Assembly (NCBI RefSeq): GCF_016908555.1
Contig: NZ_JAFBEE010000006.1
Coordinates: forward strand, 1 to 64,000
DNA: 64,000 nt
Direction of reading: 5' to 3'
DNA from: Alkaliphilus hydrothermalis
Lineage (GTDB): Bacteria; Bacillota; Clostridia; Peptostreptococcales; Natronincolaceae
Shown here: in pieces, positions 53,229 through 60,815 of the stretch
Numbering within the stretch: the first letter of the stretch is position 1
How the letters are laid out: each line of letters begins with the position of its first letter
Translations under genes and position numbers: made by a program
The notes under the pieces: generated by a model
Seen by the model: the letters and a program-made list of their open reading frames with translations, nothing else
Databases searched by the model: none
Told to the model about the DNA's origin: nothing

Positions 53229-53853
53229 ACCTACAAACAAAATTTATATCATAGGCATTGGTCCAGGGCATCCCGATTATGTTCTTCCCATTGCCCATAG
53301 AATTATTATGCAGAGCGATCTATTAATCGGGGGGGAACGGAATCTAGAAACCTTTCCTGATTTTAATGGAAGAAAAATAGTGATTAAAAAGGACTTAGCA
53401 GCCCTAGTGGAGCTGATGAAGCAGGAGATGGAATCAAAAGAAATTGCCTTAATTGTATCGGGAGACACTGGATTTTATAGTATGCTGAGCTATATGAAAA
53501 AGCATTTTACAGAGGAAGAAATAGAGGTAATAGCAGGTATTAGCTCAGTTCAATATTTATTTGCCAAAATTAAAGAACCTTGGCAACAGGTTCCCCTCAT
53601 GAGTCTCCACGGTCGGAGGGAGGACTTCATCACAGCCCTAAAGGAACAATCAAAGGTAGCCTTGTTGACGGATCAGAAACATACTCCAGATGAGATTGCT
53701 AGGGAGTTGATACAGGAGGGCTTAGGAGAAGTTCAGATGGTTGTAGGTGAAAACCTTTCCTACGAAGAGGAGCGACTCAGTAGGGGAACGCCAGAAGAAA
53801 TCATCTCCTTAGCTCCCTATCAAATGTCGGTGGTGGTGATTAAAAATGAATAA
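53221..53853 (+). CDS. cbiE: cobalt-precorrin-7 C5-methyltransferase CbiE
   Basis: The 210-aa protein of the tetrapyrrole methylase family has IYIIGIGPGHPDYVLP at the N-terminus, VSGDTGFYSML and AGISSVQYL. CbiE methylates C5; CbiT, the next gene (overlap eight bases), methylates C15 and decarboxylates. In many species the two are fused as CobL; here they are separate. Confidence 0.94.
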   Translation: MNKPTNKIYIIGIGPGHPDYVLPIAHRIIMQSDLLIGGERNLETFPDFNGRKIVIKKDLAALVELMKQEMESKEIALIVSGDTGFYSMLSYMKKHFTEEEIEVIAGISSVQYLFAKIKEPWQQVPLMSLHGRREDFITALKEQSKVALLTDQKHTPDEIARELIQEGLGEVQMVVGENLSYEEERLSRGTPEEIISLAPYQMSVVVIKNE

Positions 53854-54454
53854 ATGGCAATATTTAACCCCAGGGATCCCCGACTCCTATTTTATTAGGG
53901 GTAAGGTGCCTATGACAAAGGAAGAAGTACGGGCGATAGTGATGGGGAAGCTGAGACTAAAGGAAGATAGTGTTTTGGTGGATGTGGGGGCTGGGACAGG
54001 CTCCGTATCAATCGAGGCGGCTTTAATGACAACAGGCGGTATGGTTTATGGCATAGAGCATAATGAAGAAGCTTTAAAGCTACAGGCAGAAAATAAAAAA
54101 GCCTTTGGTGTTGAAAATTTTGAGATCCTCCAAGGCAGGGCAAAGGAAGTAATCAAGACCATTCCTTTATATGACCGGGTATTTATCGGGGGAAGTGGTG
54201 GAGAGCTAAAGGAAATTCTTCACGAGGTGAACAATAGACTTCCTGCTGGTGGTAGGGTGGTCATTACGGCTGTTACTATAGAGACCTCCGCAAGGGCTTT
54301 AGAGGAACTAAAAAATAATACATTTGAAGATATAGAAGTGATTGCTGTTTCCATATCAAGGGGCAGAAATACAGGAAAATATACATTAATGGAGGCTCAA
54401 AATACCATTAATATCATTTCCGCAAGTAAAGGGGGCATAGTAAATGAAGGGTAA
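53846..54454 (+). CDS. cbiT: cobalt-precorrin-6B C15-methyltransferase (decarboxylating) CbiT
   Basis: This 202-aa class I SAM methyltransferase has the SAM site DVGAGTGSVSIEAA and the family start GIPDSYFIRGKVPMTKEEVRA. It methylates C15 and removes the C12 acetate carboxyl. It overlaps both neighbours, cbiE and cbiL. Confidence 0.95.
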   Translation: MNKWQYLTPGIPDSYFIRGKVPMTKEEVRAIVMGKLRLKEDSVLVDVGAGTGSVSIEAALMTTGGMVYGIEHNEEALKLQAENKKAFGVENFEILQGRAKEVIKTIPLYDRVFIGGSGGELKEILHEVNNRLPAGGRVVITAVTIETSARALEELKNNTFEDIEVIAVSISRGRNTGKYTLMEAQNTINIISASKGGIVNEG

Positions 54455-55163
54455 ATTGACTGGTGTAGGAGTAGGACCTGGTGATCCGGAACTTTTAACA
54501 ATCAAGGCAGTTAAAAAGATTCAGGAGGCTCAAGCAATCATTGCTCCCTGTAGTAAAGCAGAAGAAGACAGTGTTGCGTTAGCCATTGTAGAGGAATATC
54601 TACAGGAGGATACAATAGTTTATAAGATGGTTTTTCCTATGGTCCACTGTAAAGATACGCTAGAAAAGGCTTGGCAACAAAATGTTCAGGAAGTCATGGA
54701 GCTATTGGACAGGGGACAGGAGGTTGTTTTCCTAACCCTTGGAGATCCAATGCTTTACAGTACTTATATTTATATTTTGAGAAGAATTCTAGAAGAAGGT
54801 TATTCCGTAGAATCGGTGGCAGGAATCACCTCTTTTTGTGCTGTGGCGAATCAAATGAATTTTCCTTTGGCAGAGGGACAGGAGGGACTGACGATTATTC
54901 CCTTTAAAAAAAATGAAGCACTACTGGAAAATGCCCTACAGCAGGGGAATAATGTAGTGGTCTTAAAGCCATCCCACAATCCAAAGGCATTGGCAGAGCT
55001 GATGGAAAAGTATCAACTGGAGAATTCCTTTGTGATGGTATCCAAGAGTGGACAGCCCCAGGAGTCAACAACAACAGATATTAACTTATTGAAAGAAGGA
55101 AAAATTCCTTACCTATCGACGGTAATTATTAAAAATAGAAGAGGAGGCAATGACAATGGCTAA
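54444..55163 (+). CDS. cbiL: cobalt-factor II C20-methyltransferase CbiL
   Basis: This 239-aa tetrapyrrole methylase has GVGVGPGDPELLTIKAVK at the N-terminus, LTLGDPMLYSTY and AGITSFCAVANQ, the form typical of CbiL/CobI. It methylates C20 of cobalt-sirohydrochlorin (cobalt-factor II), the step after CbiX. It overlaps cbiT by eleven bases and the proposed cbiF start by eight. Confidence 0.94.
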   Translation: MKGKLTGVGVGPGDPELLTIKAVKKIQEAQAIIAPCSKAEEDSVALAIVEEYLQEDTIVYKMVFPMVHCKDTLEKAWQQNVQEVMELLDRGQEVVFLTLGDPMLYSTYIYILRRILEEGYSVESVAGITSFCAVANQMNFPLAEGQEGLTIIPFKKNEALLENALQQGNNVVVLKPSHNPKALAELMEKYQLENSFVMVSKSGQPQESTTTDINLLKEGKIPYLSTVIIKNRRGGNDNG

Positions 55164-55905
55164 GGTGTATTTTATAGGAGCAGGCCCTGGAGATCCAAAA
55201 CTAATTACGTTAAAGGGTCATGAAATTATACAAACTGCAGATGTAATTATTTATGCAGGCTCTTTGGTAAATCCTGAGGTAATCTCCCACAGAAAACCAC
55301 AAGCAAAGGTCTACAATAGTGCCTCCATGACTTTGGGAGAAGTCCTCACCATTATAAAGGAGGCAATCCCCCAAGGACTAGAGGTGGCAAGGGTTCATAC
55401 GGGAGATCCTAGTATCTATGGGGCTATTCGGGAGCAGATGGATGCCCTAGAAGAAGCCTCCATTGAATTTGAAGTGATTCCAGGGGTCAGCTCCTTTGTG
55501 GCATCGGCAGCAGCTTTAAAAAAAGAGTTGACCTTACCAGAGGTTTCCCAGACGGTTATTTTAACAAGAAGGGAAGGGCGAACGCCAGTGCCAGAAAGGG
55601 AAACGCTGAGATCTTTAGCAAGTCATGGGGCGACTATGGCAATTTTCCTATCGGTTCATATGATTGAAGATGTAGTGAAGGACTTATTGACCTCCTACCC
55701 AGTAGAAACCCCTGTAGCAGTAGTACAAAAAGCCACATGGGAGGATCAGAAAATAGTAATAGGGACTCTAGAAAATATCGAGGACAAAGTTAAAGAGGCC
55801 AATATTACAAAGACAGCCCAAATTTTAGTAGGAAACTTCTTAGGGGACAAATATGCCCTATCAAAGCTCTACGATCCAAACTTTACCCATGAGTTTCGGG
55901 CTTGA
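55156..55905 (+). CDS. cbiF: cobalt-precorrin-4 C11-methyltransferase CbiF
   Basis: The ~249-aa tetrapyrrole methylase has VYFIGAGPGDPKLITLKG, the CbiF-type VIIYAGSLVNPEV, HTGDPSIYGAI and PGVSSFVASAA. It methylates C11. ATG 55156 gives proper spacing from GAGGAGG (55141-55147); ATG 55150 is only two bases from it. Confidence 0.95.
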   Translation: MAKVYFIGAGPGDPKLITLKGHEIIQTADVIIYAGSLVNPEVISHRKPQAKVYNSASMTLGEVLTIIKEAIPQGLEVARVHTGDPSIYGAIREQMDALEEASIEFEVIPGVSSFVASAAALKKELTLPEVSQTVILTRREGRTPVPERETLRSLASHGATMAIFLSVHMIEDVVKDLLTSYPVETPVAVVQKATWEDQKIVIGTLENIEDKVKEANITKTAQILVGNFLGDKYALSKLYDPNFTHEFRA

Positions 55906-55910
55906 TAAAA

Positions 55911-56981
55911 ATGAGGTATTCAATATTTGCCCTGACAATGGGGGCGACGGAATTGGGATTGAGGTTAAAACAGCATTTACCAGAGGCTATTTTATATAGC
56001 AAGCCAGCGTTTGCCCAAATTACTAAACAAGCTGGACAAACAACTGGCATAATCCCCATAGAAGTACCCCTCAAGGAATTAGTACAGGATGAATTTAAAG
56101 CCTCTGACCTAATGATTTTCATCATGGCAACGGGAATCGTTGTTCGAATGATTGCCCCTCATCTTCAGCACAAAGGAAAAGACCCTGGGATTTTGGTGAT
56201 GGATGAGGATGGACGAAATATCATTAGTCTGTTGTCGGGGCATTTAGGGGGAGCCAATGAATGGACTCGAAGACTGGCTACTTTACTGGAGGCAAATCCC
56301 GTGATCACCACTGCATCCGATGTGAGGGGACTTTTATCGGTGGATTTATTTGCTGAAGAAAATAACTGTGGTTTTGAAGATTGGGAAGGGGCAAAGAAAG
56401 TTACTGCCCATTTGATAAATGGAGGGACTGTAGGGGTATTTAGTGAAGTAACATTAAAGACGTTACCACAGGGATATGAACAAGTCAGTCGTCGAAATGA
56501 ATTGATGGAATACGCCTTTGGTATTGTTGTGGCCCATGAAAGAACGAATAATCAGAAGGACATCAATATTATAGTCCAGCTCTTTCCAAAAAATATTGTA
56601 GTGGGGATTGGTTGTCGAAGGGATACCCCAACTGATGTTATTTTGGAAGAAATTCAACATACTTTTCAAGATCAAAATCTTTCCACCAGTAGTATTGTTA
56701 AATTCGTTACTGTGGATGTAAAGCAGGATGAAGTGGGGCTACAGGAGGTAGCTCAATCCTTTAAAGTGCCTTTGGAGGTTATACAGCGACAACGAATAAA
56801 AGAGGTAGAAGAGCAATTTGAGACTTCGGTGTTTGTTAGAAAAACCATCGGTGTAGGGGCAGTCAGTGGGCCCTGTGCCTATCTAGGCAGCAATAGAGGA
56901 CGGTTGATATTAGAAAAGAGGAAAAATAGGGGGATCACCCTATCAATAGCAGAGATGGTCATAGAATGCAATAAGGGGTGA
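55911..56981 (+). CDS. cbiG: cobalt-precorrin-5A hydrolase CbiG
   Basis: CbiG opens the delta-lactone of cobalt-precorrin-5A and releases acetaldehyde, a step of the anaerobic route only. The ~356-aa protein has the CbiG N-terminal domain, the central VRMIAPHLQHKGKDPGILVMDEDG and LLSGHLGGANEWTR, and the C-terminal domain with VVGIGCRRDTPTDVI. ATG 55911 is the probable start; a TTG at 55902 overlaps the cbiF stop. The ribosome-binding site is weak, so coupling to cbiF is likely. Confidence 0.95.
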   Translation: MRYSIFALTMGATELGLRLKQHLPEAILYSKPAFAQITKQAGQTTGIIPIEVPLKELVQDEFKASDLMIFIMATGIVVRMIAPHLQHKGKDPGILVMDEDGRNIISLLSGHLGGANEWTRRLATLLEANPVITTASDVRGLLSVDLFAEENNCGFEDWEGAKKVTAHLINGGTVGVFSEVTLKTLPQGYEQVSRRNELMEYAFGIVVAHERTNNQKDINIIVQLFPKNIVVGIGCRRDTPTDVILEEIQHTFQDQNLSTSSIVKFVTVDVKQDEVGLQEVAQSFKVPLEVIQRQRIKEVEEQFETSVFVRKTIGVGAVSGPCAYLGSNRGRLILEKRKNRGITLSIAEMVIECNKG

Positions 56982-56985
56982 AGTA

Positions 56986-57747
56986 ATGGATAAGGTGCAT
57001 AATGTTAATCATAAAGCTGGAAAAGTAACGGTGGTGGGGTTAGGACCTGGAGATGTAGCCTACATGACTCCAGTGGTAAAGGAAGCCATAGAGGCGGCGG
57101 ATGTGGTGGTGGGATACAAGACCTACATAGACTTAATCCAGCCAATGTTGGAGAATAAAAAAGTAATCAATAATGGAATGCGTAGGGAAGTAGAACGGTG
57201 CCAAAAGGCAGTGGAGATTGCGGAAGAAGGGCATCAGGTGGTTTTGGTCAGCAGTGGAGACCCAGGTATCTATGGAATGGCAGGAATCCTTTTAGAGGTA
57301 AAGGAGGAAATGGGTAGCAACATAGATGTCGATATCCTACCGGGGATTACTGCTGTTAATGCAGCTGCGTCGGTGCTTGGAGCACCCCTCATGCATGATT
57401 TTGTTGTCATTAGCTTGAGTGATCTTCTAACCGATTGGGAAGTCATTAAGAGGCGGATTCGTTGTGGAGGCGAGGGAGATTTTATAGTAGCTCTGTATAA
57501 TCCAAAGAGTAAAGGAAGAACAACCCAGATTGAAGAAGCAAGGGAGATTCTTCTACAGCATCGGGGAGAAGACACCCCGGTGGGAATCGTAAGAAATGCC
57601 AAGAGGGAAAATCAAGAGATGACAATTACAAGCCTAGGGAATATGCTACAGCACAATATTGATATGACCACAGTCGTGATAATTGGAAATTCCAACACCT
57701 ATATTAAAAATGGCAAGATGATTACCCCAAGGGGATATAAGATATGA
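56986..57747 (+). CDS. cbiH: cobalt-precorrin-3B C17-methyltransferase CbiH
   Basis: The 253-aa tetrapyrrole methylase has VTVVGLGPGDVAYMTP, VVVGYKTYIDLI and SSGDPGIYGMAGILLE, the CbiH/CobJ form. It methylates C17 with ring contraction. Residues 1-12 precede the conserved domain. It overlaps cbiJ by four bases. Confidence 0.95.
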   Translation: MDKVHNVNHKAGKVTVVGLGPGDVAYMTPVVKEAIEAADVVVGYKTYIDLIQPMLENKKVINNGMRREVERCQKAVEIAEEGHQVVLVSSGDPGIYGMAGILLEVKEEMGSNIDVDILPGITAVNAAASVLGAPLMHDFVVISLSDLLTDWEVIKRRIRCGGEGDFIVALYNPKSKGRTTQIEEAREILLQHRGEDTPVGIVRNAKRENQEMTITSLGNMLQHNIDMTTVVIIGNSNTYIKNGKMITPRGYKI

Positions 57748-58538
57748 TTTTAGCCCTTTGTGGAACCAGTGAGGGCAGGGAGTTATTGGGGGTTTTAGCT
57801 GGAGAGTATCCCGCTATATTAGCCACTGTGACTACCCCCTATGGAGTAGAATGTCTTGGGGATTACCCTACGGTGGAGGTATTGCAGACAAAGCTACAGC
57901 AGGAGGAATTTGAGAAATTAATAGAAGAGAGACAAATTCAGGTGGTGGTGGATATCAGCCACCCCTATGCAGAAAAAATCTCAACCTTAGCCATAAATGT
58001 ATGTAGAGAAAAGAAGATACATTATCTGCGATATGAACGAAGGACTACAGAACAACTACAGGAGGACCCGAACATCCTTTGGGTAGAGGATTTTCCCGAG
58101 GCTGTCCAATTGGCGAAGGGGTTTGTGGGGAGAATATTTCTAACCATCGGCAGTAATCATCTGACCACCTTTGTTAAAGAAATCCCCAAGGAAAGATTGT
58201 TGGCTAGGGTATTGCCTGTATCAAAGGTGCTTTTATCCTGTGAAGAGCTGGGACTGAATCCTGACAATATCATCGCCATGAAGGGGCCTTTTTCTGAGGA
58301 AATGAATCGAGCTATGTTTGCCATGCAGGATGTATCTGTAGTGGTGACAAAGGACAGTGGCGGGGCTGGGGGAACCCTAGATAAGCTTAGGGCTGCTAAG
58401 GCGGTTGGAATCCCTGTTATTGTCATCAAAAGACCAGCTGTGGACTATGGTGAGGTTTATTACGATTTAAAGGAATTGATGAACACTTTAAAAATATTAA
58501 AGGAAGAAAAGGTTTCAATGAAGTTAGATAATGTATAA
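57744..58538 (+). CDS. cbiJ: cobalt-precorrin-6A reductase CbiJ
   Basis: CbiJ reduces cobalt-precorrin-6A with a nicotinamide cofactor. The 264-aa protein has LALCGTSEGRELL, VVDISHPYAEKIS and TKDSGGAGGTLDKLRAAKAVGIPVIVIKRP. It completes the set CbiX-L-H-F-G-D-J-E-T-C-A, all in this operon. No clear terminator follows. Confidence 0.95.
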   Translation: MILALCGTSEGRELLGVLAGEYPAILATVTTPYGVECLGDYPTVEVLQTKLQQEEFEKLIEERQIQVVVDISHPYAEKISTLAINVCREKKIHYLRYERRTTEQLQEDPNILWVEDFPEAVQLAKGFVGRIFLTIGSNHLTTFVKEIPKERLLARVLPVSKVLLSCEELGLNPDNIIAMKGPFSEEMNRAMFAMQDVSVVVTKDSGGAGGTLDKLRAAKAVGIPVIVIKRPAVDYGEVYYDLKELMNTLKILKEEKVSMKLDNV

Positions 58539-58681
58539 GTAAATATATATTAAAAATAATGAGATGACACTAAGAGTAAATATAGAAATATAAAGCATCC
58601 TTTGATTAAAGATTTTCATTGGTAGCTTTAAATAAGCCACTTAGGATCATATGTTTAATTTAATCTATAAATTTAAGCTAT

Positions 58682-58724
58682 AAAACGCCTTTAAAAGTAA
58701 AAACTAACTTAGGAGGTGTTTTAC
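58682..58724 (+). promoter_or_regulatory. hairpin over the ribosome-binding site of the 47-aa gene
   Basis: AAAACGCCT (58683-58691) can pair with AGGTGTTTT (58714-58722), which contains the ribosome-binding site and a T run just before the ATG. The form is like the hairpin ahead of the second bL25/Ctc gene. Confidence 0.35.
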
Positions 58725-58868
58725 ATGAATCAAGAGGTTATTAAGGATTTAGGGAATATGAGTTATGCAAATCTGTCCCAAAGTCAACTAGCTCAGTTAC
58801 AAGAAATAGAGGGTGAAATCAATGCAAATCGACAAGATAAGGTATTCTTGATGGCATTGGTTAAGTAA
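58725..58868 (+). CDS. small protein of unknown function (47 aa)
   Basis: The frame has an excellent AGGAGGTG site and encodes a Gln/Asn-rich, soluble helical peptide (MSYANLSQSQLAQLQEIEGEI). I do not recognise it. It sits between cbiJ and a palindromic repeat copy. Its good ribosome-binding site argues for expression. Confidence 0.6.
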   Translation: MNQEVIKDLGNMSYANLSQSQLAQLQEIEGEINANRQDKVFLMALVK

Positions 58869-58892
58869 AGAAATAACCTAATATACTGTGAT

Positions 58893-59011
58893 CACCAGTT
58901 GATAAATCCTCATCTTCTGAATCACTACAAGAGACCAGCAGTCTTGTGTATATCTATACGCTACGACTGCTGGTCTTTCTTATCCTTGAATTTAAGGACC
59001 CATGAACTGGC
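58893..59011. repeat. palindromic repeat, copy 4
   Basis: This is a diverged copy of the repeats at 37.8-38.2 kb. The middle stem is a perfect 12-mer, AGACCAGCAGTC with GACTGCTGGTCT. The inner stem is GTATA/TATAC and the outer stem CCAGTT/AACTGG. The shared unpaired segments CATCTTCTG, ATCACT, CTACGA and CCTTGAAT are kept while the stems differ. Confidence 0.85.
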
Positions 59012-59126
59012 TAGAGGGCGGCGATTTTTAAAAAATTAATAAATAGTCCCCATAACCCATTTATTTCGGCAGGATTTTACAGTAAAATGTAGAATAAGAA
59101 TAAGATGTGTAGAACCAACGGACAAT

Positions 59127-59156
59127 TTGGAAGATGTTGATAGAAGTTGTTATAAT
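59127..59156 (+). promoter_or_regulatory. promoter ahead of the small membrane protein gene
   Basis: TTGGAA (59127-59132) and a perfect TATAAT (59151-59156) are separated by 18 bases. Confidence 0.6.
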
Positions 59157-59191
59157 ATACCATATACATTTATAGGGGAGTGGGGTATGTC

Positions 59192-59380
59192 ATGCTACAA
59201 TTCTTAATTGGTTTTGCGTTTTTAATGGTTTTGTTAGTGCCGATTGGCTTTTTTATACTGAGTATAATTTATTCATTAGGTGAAGAATTACGTCACGATG
59301 CCAGTAGTAAAGCAAAGAAGAAACCATCGGTGCAGGTGGCAAAAATCCCTGTAAGGGAACGTATACGGGCTGTTAAATAA
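59192..59380 (+). CDS. small single-span membrane protein (62 aa)
   Basis: One hydrophobic segment (~residues 2-27) is followed by a basic cytoplasmic tail (KAKKKPS...RERIRAVK). The family is not recognised. ATG 59192 follows a GGGG-rich site; a GTG at 59180 is an alternative start. A good promoter precedes it and a terminator follows, so it is a separate unit. Confidence 0.65.
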   Translation: MLQFLIGFAFLMVLLVPIGFFILSIIYSLGEELRHDASSKAKKKPSVQVAKIPVRERIRAVK

Positions 59381-59413
59381 CCCTTCCTATAAAGTGGAAT
59401 TGGGTTATTTTTA
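59376..59413 (+). terminator. terminator after the small membrane protein gene
   Basis: AAATAACCC pairs with GGGTTATTT and the T-rich run continues. Confidence 0.8.
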
Positions 59414-59481
59414 TTTTCTTCTTGAAGTATCTACTATTAGGTGATAAGATATGTAGGTAATTTATTTAAGGGAGGGATTTT

Positions 59482-59985
59482 ATGGCTGCTTTAATTAGAC
59501 AGACAGTCAGTGAACCTCAAAAACCACTATGGAAAAATATCCTTTATGTTTTAGCTGTGGTTTTAGGAATTAACTTAGCTGTGGAACTAACAAATTTCCT
59601 TCCAAAGGCTATTGCAGGGATTGTAAGCGTTATTATACTCATTTTTTCCGCAGTGTTTATCTCATACTTGCTTAATAGAAAACTAGCCCAATACACTTAT
59701 ATATTGATTGAAGATGAATTGATTTTTTATAAACAGCTGGGTAAGAGAGAAAATAAGGTTCTAAATGTTAAGATTTATGATCTTGATTGGATTAAGTCCA
59801 TGGATCAACTAGCCAAAAAAGAAAAGGTGAAAAAAATATACTCTTTAGCCTGTAGATTAAAGGGAGAAGATGTTTTTGTGGGCCAATTCAAGGAAGACGA
59901 AAAGGTGTATCGATTTATTTTCCAACCTAATGATGGGCTTTTGAAAGCCATCAACAGGCAGATAAAGCCACACAAAAACTTATAG
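59482..59985 (+). CDS. membrane protein of unknown function (167 aa)
   Basis: Two hydrophobic segments (~20-40 and ~46-66) are followed by a ~100-residue cytoplasmic domain, beta-rich at first (YTYILIEDELIFYKQLG) and helical at the end. This layout recalls small proteins with a PH-like domain after a membrane hairpin, but I cannot name the family. GGAGGG lies before ATG 59482, and a perfect-stem terminator follows. Confidence 0.7.
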   Translation: MAALIRQTVSEPQKPLWKNILYVLAVVLGINLAVELTNFLPKAIAGIVSVIILIFSAVFISYLLNRKLAQYTYILIEDELIFYKQLGKRENKVLNVKIYDLDWIKSMDQLAKKEKVKKIYSLACRLKGEDVFVGQFKEDEKVYRFIFQPNDGLLKAINRQIKPHKNL

Positions 59986-59997
59986 TAAGATATACAA

Positions 59998-60050
59998 GAA
60001 AATCCAGTGATGCTAAAAAGGATAATGGGGGCATCACTGGATTTTTTTCT
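59998..60050 (+). terminator. terminator after the 167-aa membrane protein
   Basis: AAATCCAGTGATGC pairs perfectly with GCATCACTGGATTT, followed by more T. Confidence 0.92.
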
Positions 60051-60182
60051 TGATTGATACCAGTATAATACCATCCCCATAATTATTTTTAACTTTTTAA
60101 TAACAATGTACGAGAAGTAGGAATAAAATACTATTATCAGGGAAAACTAATAGGTAATTAATTAAAAAGGCTGGTGACAAAC

Positions 60183-60350
60183 ATGACAAATTTATTGGAA
60201 TGTTATATTTGTAATCGTAAAGATGATATTGGAATTATAATAAAAGAGCAGTACATATGTAGGGAGTGTGAAAAACAAATCACCGATGCCCTACCTGGAG
60301 AAGAGCATTATGAAGAATATAAAGAAAAAATAAAAGAGATTTTATTTTAA
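60183..60350 (+). CDS. gin: sigma-G inhibitor Gin (CsfB) family protein
   Basis: The 55-aa protein has two Cys pairs, C7-x2-C10 and C26-x2-C29, spaced as in the Gin/CsfB family. Gin binds zinc and inhibits sigma-G until the right stage of sporulation. In Bacillus csfB lies upstream of yaaO-tmk-yaaQ-yaaR-holB, and the same order is kept here, which supports the call. Only a weak site, GGTGAC, precedes ATG 60183. Confidence 0.85.
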   Translation: MTNLLECYICNRKDDIGIIIKEQYICRECEKQITDALPGEEHYEEYKEKIKEILF

Positions 60351-60376
60351 GTAAGAAAAAAAATTATCGCAACCTT

Positions 60377-60402
60377 AGGACTTCCAATGAGGTCCTTTTT
60401 TA
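60377..60402 (+). terminator. gin terminator
   Basis: AGGAC pairs with GTCCT (wobble extension possible), then T6. Confidence 0.6.
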
Positions 60403-60420
60403 TGTTGATTACTTCAATAT

Positions 60421-60453
60421 AAATGAGTAGCCCTGAGGCTACTCATTTTATTA
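60421..60453. terminator. bidirectional terminator
   Basis: AAATGAGTAGCC-CTGA-GGCTACTCATTT is a perfect 12-pair hairpin between convergent genes (gin and the 49-aa gene). Confidence 0.9.
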
Positions 60454-60480
60454 TGATAAAACTAAGATGATGGTGGTTTT

Positions 60481-60630
60481 TTACTTTGCTCTATTAGGAG
60501 CAATTTTTTTTCTTTCGTTTTTTACTTGATCCAATGAAATAGCCAACATTTTAGCAATCTCTTGATCTGTTTTTTGATTTCCATAGACCTTAATAAGATC
60601 CTTAAGATTATTGATCCTATGGTTTCTCAT
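60481..60630 (-). CDS. small HTH-like protein of unknown function (49 aa)
   Basis: Reading the - strand from 60630 gives a basic, helical 49-aa peptide containing TDQEIAKMLAISLDQVKNERKK, which has the pattern of a helix-turn-helix. AAGGATGGTG lies ahead of the ATG. It interrupts the conserved gin-yaaO order in antisense orientation. Function unknown. Confidence 0.6.
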   Translation of the reverse strand: MRNHRINNLKDLIKVYGNQKTDQEIAKMLAISLDQVKNERKKIAPNRAK

Positions 60631-60815
60631 AAAAAACACCATCCTTTTTATAGTTTGGTACTGTTTTCAAAAACAGACATAACCTATTTATAGTATTGGA
60701 CGAAGGAAATTATTTTATACGTAATGATTAATAAAGGGTTTAAAAAAAACGTATAGAATTAGAATAATAATGGATTTTAAATCTAGTGAAGGTAAAAATG
60801 AAAGGATGAGCTTGT

